Part shown: positions 15,714 through 22,251 of the stretch, piece by piece
Layout of the letters: each line of letters starts with the position of its first letter
How positions within the stretch are numbered: position 1 is the stretch's first letter
Source: Bacteroidales bacterium UBA4293
GTDB taxonomy: Bacteria > Bacteroidota > Bacteroidia > Bacteroidales > Bacteroidaceae
DNA length: 64,000 nucleotides
NCBI GenBank assembly: GCA_002395835.1
Contig: DGVD01000018.1
Location: forward strand, 1-64,000
Direction of reading: 5' to 3'
The notes under the pieces: generated by a model
What the model was told of the DNA's origin: nothing
Databases searched by the model: none
The model's input: only the letters and a program-made list of their open reading frames with translations
Position numbers and translations under genes: made by a program

Positions 15714-17064
15714 AAGGCCCCACAGAAAGTTCCCAAGCCCAACTGATAACTTCCAGTTTAGCATACTTTCCAAACCGCCTCATCTTGGTGAGGATGCGCC
15801 GTGCCGTGTGCATACGCCCCTTCCATTCCCCTTCGGGCCGGGTTCCCCATCGCTCATCCATAATACCAAAGTTGCCCGTGGTCCAGATTTCCTCCATAAG
15901 TTTGTCCGGGTTCTCATGGGTTTCCATAGGCAGGTCCTCTACTGGTAAATCCAGATATTTCACTAGCAAGGCATAGAGCAGTTTAGACCAGCGGTACACA
16001 TCGCACTTCTTAAAAATCCGCACCATCTCCTGTGCATCGGTCTGGTCCTTCAAGGTATGCAGGGACATGGCTGCATCGCACAGCTGGCGAAGGCCAATAC
16101 CCTCATTCAGAAGATGTTTCAAGATATGAGTGGACTGCAGCAAATGGTTCATCACTGCCGGTGGAATCTGGAAACTCACCTTGTCGCGCGTCACCGTCAT
16201 TCCCTTCTGGAACGCCTCCTCCTCCAGCTTACGCAAGTACTTTCGTGTGAAGTAGTTGTGCTGCTCCACGATACGGCTGTGAATCTCGATGAAGATACCC
16301 TGAAAACCAAAGTTGGAATCACTATCCATACCCCGGCTTACCTTGTAACCCTTAGACTCCACAAAGTCCGCTGCCCGGTCGGCTGCCTCCATGCTCCCGA
16401 AGAACAAGTCGATGTCGCCACACTGCCGGAAGAACGGCTGACGGTAGAAAGAGCCTACTCCTTGCCCCTTGAGCACCATGATAGGGATGTTCCCCTCCTG
16501 GAAAAGTTTCTGGAGATTATAGATAGCTGCATCGGCCAGCACGTTAGCGCGCTCCGACTGTGCCACTCCCTTGCGCCAGTAAGCCCCTAGCACTGCTGGT
16601 GGCAGGAACTCCTTAGGCAAGATAGAAAGCCCCTGGAAAGCCGTGCCCAGAACCGCCTGCATACCCGCCATGATATAGACACTGACCCACTCCTGCGTGG
16701 TGAGCGGGAACACATTTTCAGGCAGTTTAGCCTTACCCCAGAGCGCCCCTTTCAGGAGGAAGAGCATGGCGTTCTTCACCTTTTCTGCAGAGCCTAAATT
16801 GCCCTCCAGCATCCGCATTCTGCGCCAGTTGATGGTAAGCATAATAGCTTCGGCATCAGCCTGCTGCGAGGGCATGTTATACTGCTTCTGAAGCAGCTGT
16901 GAGATATCTTCCACATCGAATTCCCGTCCCTTCAGCTGCACGAAAAGCCACGCCATAGACTCGCCTACCCGGCCCATCGGCTTCAGTTTCCCATCATCCT
17001 TTCTCTTCATCAGGTAAGGCATACCACCCAGCTCCTGAATCTCAAAATTCCCCCTCAGTCTCAT
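15694..17064 (-). CDS. PqqD-like domain fused to an NTP_transf_5-type nucleotidyltransferase
   Basis: The 456-residue protein starts with about 80 residues of PqqD character (FEIQELGGMPYLMKR, GRVGESMAWLFVQLKG, DISQLLQKQYNM). From about residue 170 it matches the uncharacterised nucleotidyltransferase family: IMVLKGQGVGSFY near 195-207 and FRQCGDIDLFF near 212-222, with the paired acidic residues of the fold, then FIEIHSRIVEQHNYF. Similar nucleotidyltransferases accompany HprK-related kinases and PqqD proteins in HPr-rel-A systems and occur in some lasso peptide clusters. The fusion ties both functions to one pathway. It is convergent with the preceding radical SAM gene. Confidence 0.75.
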   Translation of the reverse strand: MRLRGNFEIQELGGMPYLMKRKDDGKLKPMGRVGESMAWLFVQLKGREFDVEDISQLLQKQYNMPSQQADAEAIMLTINWRRMRMLEGNLGSAEKVKNAMLFLLKGALWGKAKLPENVFPLTTQEWVSVYIMAGMQAVLGTAFQGLSILPKEFLPPAVLGAYWRKGVAQSERANVLADAAIYNLQKLFQEGNIPIMVLKGQGVGSFYRQPFFRQCGDIDLFFGSMEAADRAADFVESKGYKVSRGMDSDSNFGFQGIFIEIHSRIVEQHNYFTRKYLRKLEEEAFQKGMTVTRDKVSFQIPPAVMNHLLQSTHILKHLLNEGIGLRQLCDAAMSLHTLKDQTDAQEMVRIFKKCDVYRWSKLLYALLVKYLDLPVEDLPMETHENPDKLMEEIWTTGNFGIMDERWGTRPEGEWKGRMHTARRILTKMRRFGKYAKLEVISWAWELSVGPFIRPRK

Positions 17065-17083
17065 AGTTTATTAATTTGAAGTC

Positions 17084-17100
17084 GTGAGTGACACTCACGG
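17084..17100. repeat. Small hairpin in the leader of the nucleotidyltransferase gene
   Basis: CGTGAGT and ACTCACG form a perfect 7-bp stem around GAC. It lies about 20 bases upstream of the minus-strand start codon, so it would be in the leader RNA. Purpose unknown. Confidence 0.4.
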
Positions 17101-17160
17101 GTTGAAAAACGAATAGACTTTTTACTCATGCCATCATTTAAAGGAATTAATACTATACTA

Positions 17161-17168
17161 CAAATTTA
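17161..17168 (-). promoter_or_regulatory. -7 promoter box for the nucleotidyltransferase gene
   Basis: TAAATTTG on the minus strand matches TAnnTTTG, about 97 bases upstream of the start codon. Confidence 0.4.
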
Positions 17169-17300
17169 CACAAATAATCTCAAAATCAATGCTCAATAAG
17201 TAAAAAAGTGGTTATTATGAGTTGAAAAAATCTAAATAATTAGGGGAAATACGAAAAAGTGACTAATTTTACGCAGGAAAAATTTTAAATAGGAGAAGAA

Positions 17301-17798
17301 ATGAAAAAGATTTTACTGGTATTTTCCTTACTAGTGTGCTGCCTGGTGGCAAAGGCACAGCTGGCTGAGAACAGCATTATGACCGTAAAGGAACTGATGG
17401 AACTGGCCAAGGAAGACAATTTTGACAATGTGAAGAAGGCTACAGAGGCAAAGGGATACAAGAGCCGTGGCGGTAAATCCTTGATAGCTAAGTGTTTTGT
17501 AAAGGATTGCGTGCTGAACGGATCCAACCTGGTGACTGCTGTGAACAACGTGAACACCGGTAGTACCGTGAACTACTCTTCTGACGACGGCGCTATTTCC
17601 GTGGATGTATTTACCACTGCCAACCGCGATGAACTGATTAAAGAGATGGAAGAGCTGGGTTACATAAAGACCGACACCAGCGAGACCATGGACACCTACC
17701 GCAAAGACGGTGAGATGAGTCTGTTCAACATGATACAGTACAAGGTGCCTGGCACGAACACTACGGGTTACACCCTGCTGTTCAATCCATTTTTCTAA
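17301..17798 (+). CDS. Small secreted protein of unknown function
   Basis: A 165-residue protein with a clear signal peptide (MKKILLVFSLLVCCLVAKAQ, cut before or at the Gln), then a mixed alpha/beta sequence with DNFDNVKKATEAKGY and a tail ending LLFNPFF. I do not recognise a family. It has a good ribosome-binding site (AGGAGAAG) and is convergent with the PqqD gene at 17782, overlapping it by 17 bases. It lies among the candidate peptide cassettes, so a periplasmic or surface partner role is conceivable but unsupported. Confidence 0.65.
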   Translation: MKKILLVFSLLVCCLVAKAQLAENSIMTVKELMELAKEDNFDNVKKATEAKGYKSRGGKSLIAKCFVKDCVLNGSNLVTAVNNVNTGSTVNYSSDDGAISVDVFTTANRDELIKEMEELGYIKTDTSETMDTYRKDGEMSLFNMIQYKVPGTNTTGYTLLFNPFF

Positions 17799-18063
17799 TG
17801 AGATAGCCCAGACGGACGAAACTTTCCAACAGCTGATGCAAGTCGGCCCGCAGCACCTCTTCCGGTGCATCGAACTCTTCGATGGCGGCTTGCAACAGCT
17901 GTTTTTCTGTATATCCCTTTTCCAGTAGTTCCCAGTAGAACGCCATGGTTTCATTGGCAGGACGGAAGTATGGACAAGGCGGACATGCCTCCTCGGAACT
18001 GATGAGCAGATACTCACCGCATACCTGCTCCATGACCACCCCTTTTCTGATTTGATATTTCAT
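17782..18063 (-). CDS. PqqD family protein of cassette D
   Basis: A 93-residue PqqD-like protein: YQIRKGVVMEQVCGEYLLIS, a short CPPCPYFRP insert, then TMAFYWELLEKGYTEKQLLQ and SFVRLGYLIRK. It is close in plan to the PqqD protein at 20396 (both have QVCG near residue 15). The start at 18063 is an ATG overlapping the kinase stop by 4 bases; a longer form would run through the kinase gene. It ends the minus-strand unit precursor D, kinase remnant, PqqD. Confidence 0.7.
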   Translation of the reverse strand: MKYQIRKGVVMEQVCGEYLLISSEEACPPCPYFRPANETMAFYWELLEKGYTEKQLLQAAIEEFDAPEEVLRADLHQLLESFVRLGYLIRKMD

Positions 18064-18557
18064 GCTATATCCTCCAAGTATTTCAAGAGCACATCGTGCG
18101 TGAGCTGAGCCGAATCTAAATCGCCCAAGTTTACCAATTTCCACACCGGAATGTGCCGGAGCAAGGCATCTTCTAAACGGCAGACTGCCCGGATATGTTC
18201 CTCCTTTTCAGGAAGATATAGAAACTGCTTATAAATGGGGATGACCGCCTCCTGCGGAGTTAAACGAGTAATGGTGTTCTCTTTTCCCTGCCAAAGGAAT
18301 GCCGTGCCTTGGAAGATGCAACGGTGGTAAGGGAGTAAAGCGTTAGAAATGACTAGGTGCAATAAATGATATTCATCGGCCGCAGTTAATGCAGTCGATG
18401 AACATTCATGCAAATACTTTTCTGCTAATTTGTCTGGAATAGAGATAGGTGTATTTTGAGAAGGACTTTCGGTGAAAAAAGCCTTAAAATACACAGCAGT
18501 TTCTGGAAATTGTAATTTGCAAGTTAGTGGTATTTCAGCAAGATTTAGGTAGAGCAC
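18060..18557 (-). CDS. HPr-kinase-like protein lacking its P-loop (in-frame deletion)
   Basis: At 165 residues it aligns at both ends with the 246-residue kinase at 19663: the N-terminal domain up to FQGTAFLW (residue 89), then directly GKENTI, which in the full kinase comes about 77 residues later. The lost part holds Walker A and the NGDRP segment, so ATP binding and catalysis should be gone. The reading frame is kept and the GTG start has a good ribosome-binding site (GGAAGG). It is either a decaying gene or a binding-only protein. QGK-like codons at both joints suggest recombination between short repeats. Confidence 0.75.
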   Translation of the reverse strand: MLYLNLAEIPLTCKLQFPETAVYFKAFFTESPSQNTPISIPDKLAEKYLHECSSTALTAADEYHLLHLVISNALLPYHRCIFQGTAFLWQGKENTITRLTPQEAVIPIYKQFLYLPEKEEHIRAVCRLEDALLRHIPVWKLVNLGDLDSAQLTHDVLLKYLEDIA

Positions 18558-18575
18558 GTTTAAAATCCTTCCGGG

Positions 18576-18923
18576 TCATTCGCACCATAAACAATATACA
18601 TCTCCTACATACATGCTAAAATCATCACACATCCATTCACATAAATCAATAGGTTTCCTTTCTGTATCATAATACTGATCATAGTCTTCTGCACCTTCTC
18701 TGACTTGATGATAGCCAACAAACACTTTCATACCATTTTGATTATAATATACTTTTGCACCTGGCTCACCTGTCAACATATCTTCCTCTGTAAAACAATC
18801 AGCTGCTCCACCTGTATCCATAGAGCCACCTATTAAAATAGTTAGATTTGATGGATTCATTGGGTCATCACCATCAGTTGATTGCAGCCACAATGGGCTT
18901 ACATAATTTCTTTTCTTTTTCAT
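18576..18923 (-). CDS. Candidate precursor D
   Basis: A 115-residue acidic protein starting MKKKRNYVSPLWLQS, loosely like the MKKxYxxP leaders of precursors B and F, followed by a Gly/Asp-rich middle (ILIGGSMDTGGAAD) and a Cys/Trp end (LCEWMCDD, CLWCE). ATG at 18923 is preferred over a longer form because it follows GGAGAAAAAATTTATAC (18926-18942). It is first in a unit with the kinase remnant and a PqqD gene, 18 bases before the kinase. AT-rich. Its being a substrate is inferred from position. Confidence 0.5.
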   Translation of the reverse strand: MKKKRNYVSPLWLQSTDGDDPMNPSNLTILIGGSMDTGGAADCFTEEDMLTGEPGAKVYYNQNGMKVFVGYHQVREGAEDYDQYYDTERKPIDLCEWMCDDFSMYVGDVYCLWCE

Positions 18924-18925
18924 CT

Positions 18926-18942
18926 GTATAAATTTTTTCTCC
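18926..18942 (-). promoter_or_regulatory. Shared leader motif (copy 2)
   Basis: GGAGAAAAAATTTATAC on the minus strand, two bases before the start of precursor D; identical to copy 3 and one T shorter than copy 1. Confidence 0.5.
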
Positions 18943-19038
18943 AAATTTCTAAAGCTTGCTCTAAAAGCAAAATGAATCACCACGGTGGTTTTTCACCACA
19001 TCCCTTCACATAAAAAAGAACAATAGCTGTGTGCGATT

Positions 19039-19046
19039 CAAATATA
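19039..19046 (-). promoter_or_regulatory. -7 promoter box for cassette D
   Basis: TATATTTG on the minus strand; a TTGG 23 bases upstream (19070-19073) is a weak partner. It implies a leader of about 110 bases. Confidence 0.45.
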
Positions 19047-19165
19047 CGCTGCAAAATTTCGAAAAAAATCCAATAGACATGACAAACAGAATATAAAAAA
19101 CTTTGCCAATGGTTAAAAAGGGTAAATTTATTCATAAAAGAAGACTAACGAGGCAAAAAAAGTAC

Positions 19166-19173
19166 TACTTTTG
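19166..19173 (+). promoter_or_regulatory. -7 promoter box for cassette E
   Basis: TACTTTTG matches TAnnTTTG, 75 bases upstream of the start codon of precursor E. Confidence 0.5.
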
Positions 19174-19202
19174 CAACGGTTTTAGCGAGTGTGCTGGGAC
19201 AC

Positions 19203-19219
19203 GGAGAAAAAATTTATAC
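19203..19219 (+). promoter_or_regulatory. Shared leader motif (copy 3)
   Basis: GGAGAAAAAATTTATAC, identical to copy 2, but here 29 bases from the start codon. That is too far for a ribosome-binding site, so the motif may have another role. Confidence 0.5.
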
Positions 19220-19248
19220 CTTACTAATTAAAATTTATCAAACTAATT

Positions 19249-19611
19249 ATGGCACTACTACAAGGAATGTCAGTAGGTGAAGGTGATGTATACACCTCAT
19301 ATGAACCAGAATGTTACAACGCAATCATGAACATTCTAAATGACCCTGAGAATGAATGGTATCAGATGATTGCGGATGACAGTGGATTTTCAATAGATGA
19401 AATCAAAAGTATCATGGGCCGTTTTGTCTATTCATCAGAATACGATGTTTATTATTGGCCTGAACTTGAAGATACATCATGGGACCTTTTAGGTGGTGAA
19501 TATGGAGATTTAGCTATGATCTTCGAAACGATAGGTATGGAAGAAGGCGTTGAATGCGGAATAGGTGCTACTACCATCATTAATTCTCACCAAGGTACAG
19601 CTGGTATGTAA
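19249..19611 (+). CDS. Candidate precursor E (acidic)
   Basis: A 120-residue, strongly acidic protein (MALLQGMSVGEGDVYTSYEP, later GFSIDEIKSIMG, and a Gly/Thr/Ser tail GIGATTIINSHQGTAGM). There is no signal peptide, no known enzyme motif and no MKKxYxxP leader, unlike precursors B and F. It is the first gene of a unit with a full HPr-kinase-like gene and a PqqD gene, mirrored by cassette D, so it holds the precursor position. The many Asp, Glu, Ser, Thr and Tyr would suit a phosphorylated substrate, but this is only a guess. AT-rich. Confidence 0.5.
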   Translation: MALLQGMSVGEGDVYTSYEPECYNAIMNILNDPENEWYQMIADDSGFSIDEIKSIMGRFVYSSEYDVYYWPELEDTSWDLLGGEYGDLAMIFETIGMEEGVECGIGATTIINSHQGTAGM

Positions 19612-19662
19612 TCCTAACCATTCATAATCTACCACTCTTTTTTATCCAACCGATAAAAAGAA

Positions 19663-20403
19663 ATGGGCAACGAATATCATACAATCCTACTAGCTGGGAT
19701 TGAATGTAGGATAAGTTTACGCTTTCCTAAAACCGTTCAGTTCTTTGGTTCCTATATCCGGGAGACTTCAAGCGATGAGTCCCAAGTCCTCAGCGTAAAG
19801 GATTATGAGTTTGAGGATTGGAAGAACCTGGGGAATGAAGTGGATCCGCACGGGGAGTATAGCCTACTCTCCTTGCAGACTTCCGAAGCCCTGTTCCAGC
19901 ATCAGCGGTTTATCTTCCATTCCGTGGCTTTCCGCTGGAGAGACAAGGCATGGCTGCTGACTGCAGCACCGGGTGTGGGAAAGAGCACGCAATACAAAAA
20001 TCTGAAGGAACTGTATCCAGAGGATATCTCCATCATCAACGGGGACCGGCCGGTGATTCAGATTCTGGAGGAAGGAGGCGTCATGGTCCACCCTTCACCT
20101 TGGAACGGGAAAGAGAACTGGCACGGTGCCGACGCAGCCCCTTTGGCGGGAATCATCTTCCTAAAACAAGGGAAAGAAAACACCATCCGGACACTAACCG
20201 CCAAGGAAGCAGCTGAGGGAGCACTAAGTTCCGTGTTTCACTCTTACGAAACTGAAGAGGTAGTGAAGAAGGCGGCAAAACTAGCCACTGCTCTATTGAA
20301 GAACACCCCCCTCTGGTTGCTTACCAACAAGGGTGACTTGGAATCATCTACCCTACTGCTGGATACCTTGAGGAATTTGGAAAAACAGAAAAAAGATGTA
20401 TAG
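19663..20403 (+). CDS. HPr-kinase-like P-loop protein (subtype 2)
   Basis: A 246-residue protein with the catalytic core of HPr-kinase-like enzymes: FIFHSVAFRW, Walker A AAPGVGKST at residues 101-109, SIINGDRP at 123-130, and an end LWLLTNKGDLESSTLLL. It shares the end signature (VWKLVNLGDLDSAQL) with the deleted kinase at 18060 and differs from the two subtype 1 kinases (5580, 28195). It overlaps the PqqD gene by 8 bases. Its closeness to the remnant shows that cassettes D and E are a divergent duplicate pair. Confidence 0.75.
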   Translation: MGNEYHTILLAGIECRISLRFPKTVQFFGSYIRETSSDESQVLSVKDYEFEDWKNLGNEVDPHGEYSLLSLQTSEALFQHQRFIFHSVAFRWRDKAWLLTAAPGVGKSTQYKNLKELYPEDISIINGDRPVIQILEEGGVMVHPSPWNGKENWHGADAAPLAGIIFLKQGKENTIRTLTAKEAAEGALSSVFHSYETEEVVKKAAKLATALLKNTPLWLLTNKGDLESSTLLLDTLRNLEKQKKDV

Positions 20404-20692
20404 ACTCAGAGAAGGCATGGTACTGACCCAAGTTTGTGGGGCTCCGCTACTGGTGGCTACACGGAAACTTTGGGAAGAGAAGCTGCCCATACGCAGGATA
20501 CCGAAAGGTGTGGCGCTGGCCATCCCGATGCTCAACAAAGGTGTTTCCCTGCAAGGCATTGTAAGTTTCATGACTATGCTCTCTAAAACAAAAAAACCAC
20601 AAGAACTTAGCAAGAATTTAAGCCTGGAACTGGACAAACTTTGCCAGGAAGGCTACCTCATAATAGAAGAAAACCAAAACTCCGCGTCGTGA
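20396..20692 (+). CDS. PqqD family protein of cassette E
   Basis: A 98-residue protein starting MYRLREGMVLTQVCGAPLLVA, with the PqqD form (beta start, helical end LELDKLCQEGYLIIEE). The middle KLPIRRIPKGVALAIPML replaces the CPPCPYF insert seen in the cassette D partner. It is the last gene of the unit and is followed by a strong terminator at 20723. Confidence 0.7.
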   Translation: MYRLREGMVLTQVCGAPLLVATRKLWEEKLPIRRIPKGVALAIPMLNKGVSLQGIVSFMTMLSKTKKPQELSKNLSLELDKLCQEGYLIIEENQNSAS

Positions 20693-20722
20693 TGACGCCA
20701 CTCAACTAGTAATTTTTCTCCC

Positions 20723-20753
20723 GGCAGCACCTGAAATGGGTGCTGCCTTTTTT
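20723..20753 (+). terminator. Rho-independent terminator of cassette E
   Basis: GGCAGCACC and GGTGCTGCC form a 9-bp stem around a short TGAAAT-containing loop, followed by six T. Confidence 0.9.
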
Positions 20754-20802
20754 CTATCTATTTCAAAACAATTACTATTTATGAAGATTTTTAGCAAAAC
20801 AT

Positions 20803-20834
20803 TTTGGTAATTCCAAAAGACATAGTTATATTTG
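20803..20834 (+). promoter_or_regulatory. Promoter of the AbiE pair
   Basis: TTTG at 20803-20806, 20 bases, then TATATTTG at 20827-20834: a full match to the Bacteroidetes promoter consensus, 28 bases before the antitoxin start. Confidence 0.75.
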
Positions 20835-20862
20835 TGAACTGAAAATACTAATTATTTGGATT

Positions 20863-21444
20863 ATGAGTTCACAACTTAACCTTCTAAATACAGTTTTAAA
20901 TAGCTCAAGAACTGTATTTACTGTGCAATCGCTCCTGATGATAACGGGAGCATCTGATAGTAAAAGGATGACTAAATCATTGAACTATTATGCTCATGAG
21001 GGTAAGGTATTGAATCCACGAAGAGGAATTTACACAAAGCTGACCTACGATGTGAAAGAGATGGCATGCAGCCTATTCCGTCCATCGTATATTTCCATGG
21101 AATACGTCTTACAACGGGCAGGGGTAGTTTTCCAATGGGATGATACAATCACTTGCATCAGCTATCTAAGCAGAACCATAGAGGTGGACGAGAAAATATA
21201 TCAGTATCGCAAAATAAATCCGGAACTATGGATAGGAATGGAAGGCATAGAGCAAATCGATAACATAGCGATGGCGGTACCAGAGCGGGCTTTTCTGGAT
21301 ATGATGTACCTGAGTGCGGGAAATTGTTATTTTGACAACTTGCATCCCATTTCTGTGAAGCGAGTACGGGAGTTACTCCCTTTATATCGTTCTGACAAGC
21401 TCAATGAACGAGTAGCTCAACTACTAAATATAAAACTTAAGTAA
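20863..21444 (+). CDS. abiEi: AbiEi-type antitoxin, transcriptional regulator
   Basis: A 193-residue protein with a winged-helix N terminus (TVQSLLMITGASDSKRMTKS, GKVLNPRRGIYTK) and the AbiEi C-terminal part (SYISMEYVLQRAGV, AVPERAFLDMMYL). In type IV systems it counters the AbiEii nucleotidyltransferase and represses its own promoter. It stands one base before the toxin gene, from a consensus promoter. It forms a phage-defence (abortive infection) unit independent of the cassettes on the left. Confidence 0.85.
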   Translation: MSSQLNLLNTVLNSSRTVFTVQSLLMITGASDSKRMTKSLNYYAHEGKVLNPRRGIYTKLTYDVKEMACSLFRPSYISMEYVLQRAGVVFQWDDTITCISYLSRTIEVDEKIYQYRKINPELWIGMEGIEQIDNIAMAVPERAFLDMMYLSAGNCYFDNLHPISVKRVRELLPLYRSDKLNERVAQLLNIKLK

Positions 21445-21445
21445 A

Positions 21446-22147
21446 ATGGATAAGCAAAAACACAAACTATATATGGCTCAAATTCTAAGTCTCATTTATA
21501 AAGATAAAGATTTATGCCAGACTTTAGGATTTAAGGGCGGTACTGCACTCATGTTTTTTCACAACCTTCAAAGATTTTCTACCGATCTAGACTTTAATCT
21601 TCTAGATGTGAACAAACAAGATATAGTATATAGCAAAGTCAGAAAAATCTTACTTAAATTTGGCACAATAGATGATGAAGCACAAAAACTCCATGGTCCT
21701 ATCCTAGTGCTAGACTATGGTAAAGGTGAACGGATGCTGAAAGTGGAAATATCCAACAGGCAATATGACAACCATTATGAAACTAGAACTTTGGCAGGCA
21801 CAGACATCCGTCTTCTTACCGTTCCAGATATGTTTGCCCACAAACTATGTGCTATGGGAGAAAGGTTATCACCACGTGATATTTTCGATGTCTGGTATTT
21901 CTTACAGCAGATGCATGCCGATATTAATGAGAAGATTGTAATGGAAAGAACTGGAAAGTCTGTTTCCGACTATGCATTATGGTGCTCTCAGCGTGTTCGT
22001 GAATCAAGCTCCAAACTCTTAATGCAGGGACTGGGAGAGGTTATAGATGATGCACGAACAAAGAATTTCGTAAAAACTAAGTTGATAGAAGAAACATCTC
22101 AGGCATTAGAACTTTTCGCCGCATTTCCTCAAATTCATAGTTGGTAA
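21446..22147 (+). CDS. abiEii: AbiEii-type nucleotidyltransferase toxin
   Basis: A 233-residue protein with FKGGTALMF at residues 29-37 and RFSTDLDFNLL at 43-53, the paired nucleotidyltransferase motifs of the AbiEii/DUF1814 family, followed by LTVPDMFAHKLCAMGERLSPRDIFDVWYF. Relatives transfer nucleotides to RNA targets and stop growth until the antitoxin acts. All key residues seem present, so it is probably functional. It is co-transcribed with the antitoxin and followed by a terminator. Confidence 0.9.
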   Translation: MDKQKHKLYMAQILSLIYKDKDLCQTLGFKGGTALMFFHNLQRFSTDLDFNLLDVNKQDIVYSKVRKILLKFGTIDDEAQKLHGPILVLDYGKGERMLKVEISNRQYDNHYETRTLAGTDIRLLTVPDMFAHKLCAMGERLSPRDIFDVWYFLQQMHADINEKIVMERTGKSVSDYALWCSQRVRESSSKLLMQGLGEVIDDARTKNFVKTKLIEETSQALELFAAFPQIHSW

Positions 22148-22158
22148 AATTCTCCCCA

Positions 22159-22188
22159 GCAGCATCCATTTCAAATGCTGCCTTTTTT
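22159..22188 (+). terminator. Terminator of the AbiE pair
   Basis: GCAGCAT and ATGCTGC pair around CCATTTCAA, followed by six T. The hairpin resembles the reverse complement of that at 20723. Confidence 0.85.
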
Positions 22189-22195
22189 AATAAAA

Positions 22196-22230
22196 CTAGG
22201 GCACATGGAGACTGACCCCATGTGCCCTAG
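22196..22230 (-). terminator. Terminator of the GH3 gene
   Basis: CTAGGGCACATGG (22196-22208) pairs exactly with 22218-22230, a 13-bp stem; read on the minus strand it is followed by TTTTATT. Confidence 0.8.
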
Positions 22231-22251
22231 ATTTATGTGTGTTACGAAAAA

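Larger units (their letters stand above)
18924..19248. other. 325-base divergent intergenic region between cassettes D and E
   Basis: No gene. It holds two outward promoters (19039-19046 minus, 19166-19173 plus), two copies of the shared leader motif in opposite orientation, and on the minus strand a hairpin GTGGT-GAAAA-ACCAC. Very AT-rich. Confidence 0.6.

Noticed and set aside
18060..18557. A sequencing error as cause of the short kinase
   Set aside because: The loss is a clean block of about 230 bases in frame with intact sequence on both sides, not a one-base shift.
5269..20692. Lasso peptide cluster
   Set aside because: Kinase, PqqD and nucleotidyltransferase fit some lasso clusters, but there is no asparagine-synthetase-like cyclase and no transglutaminase-like lasso protease, while radical SAM enzymes are present.
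20396..20692. The small gene after the subtype 2 kinase as part of the AbiE module
   Set aside because: It overlaps the kinase by 8 bases and resembles PqqD, while AbiE has a separate promoter after a strong terminator.
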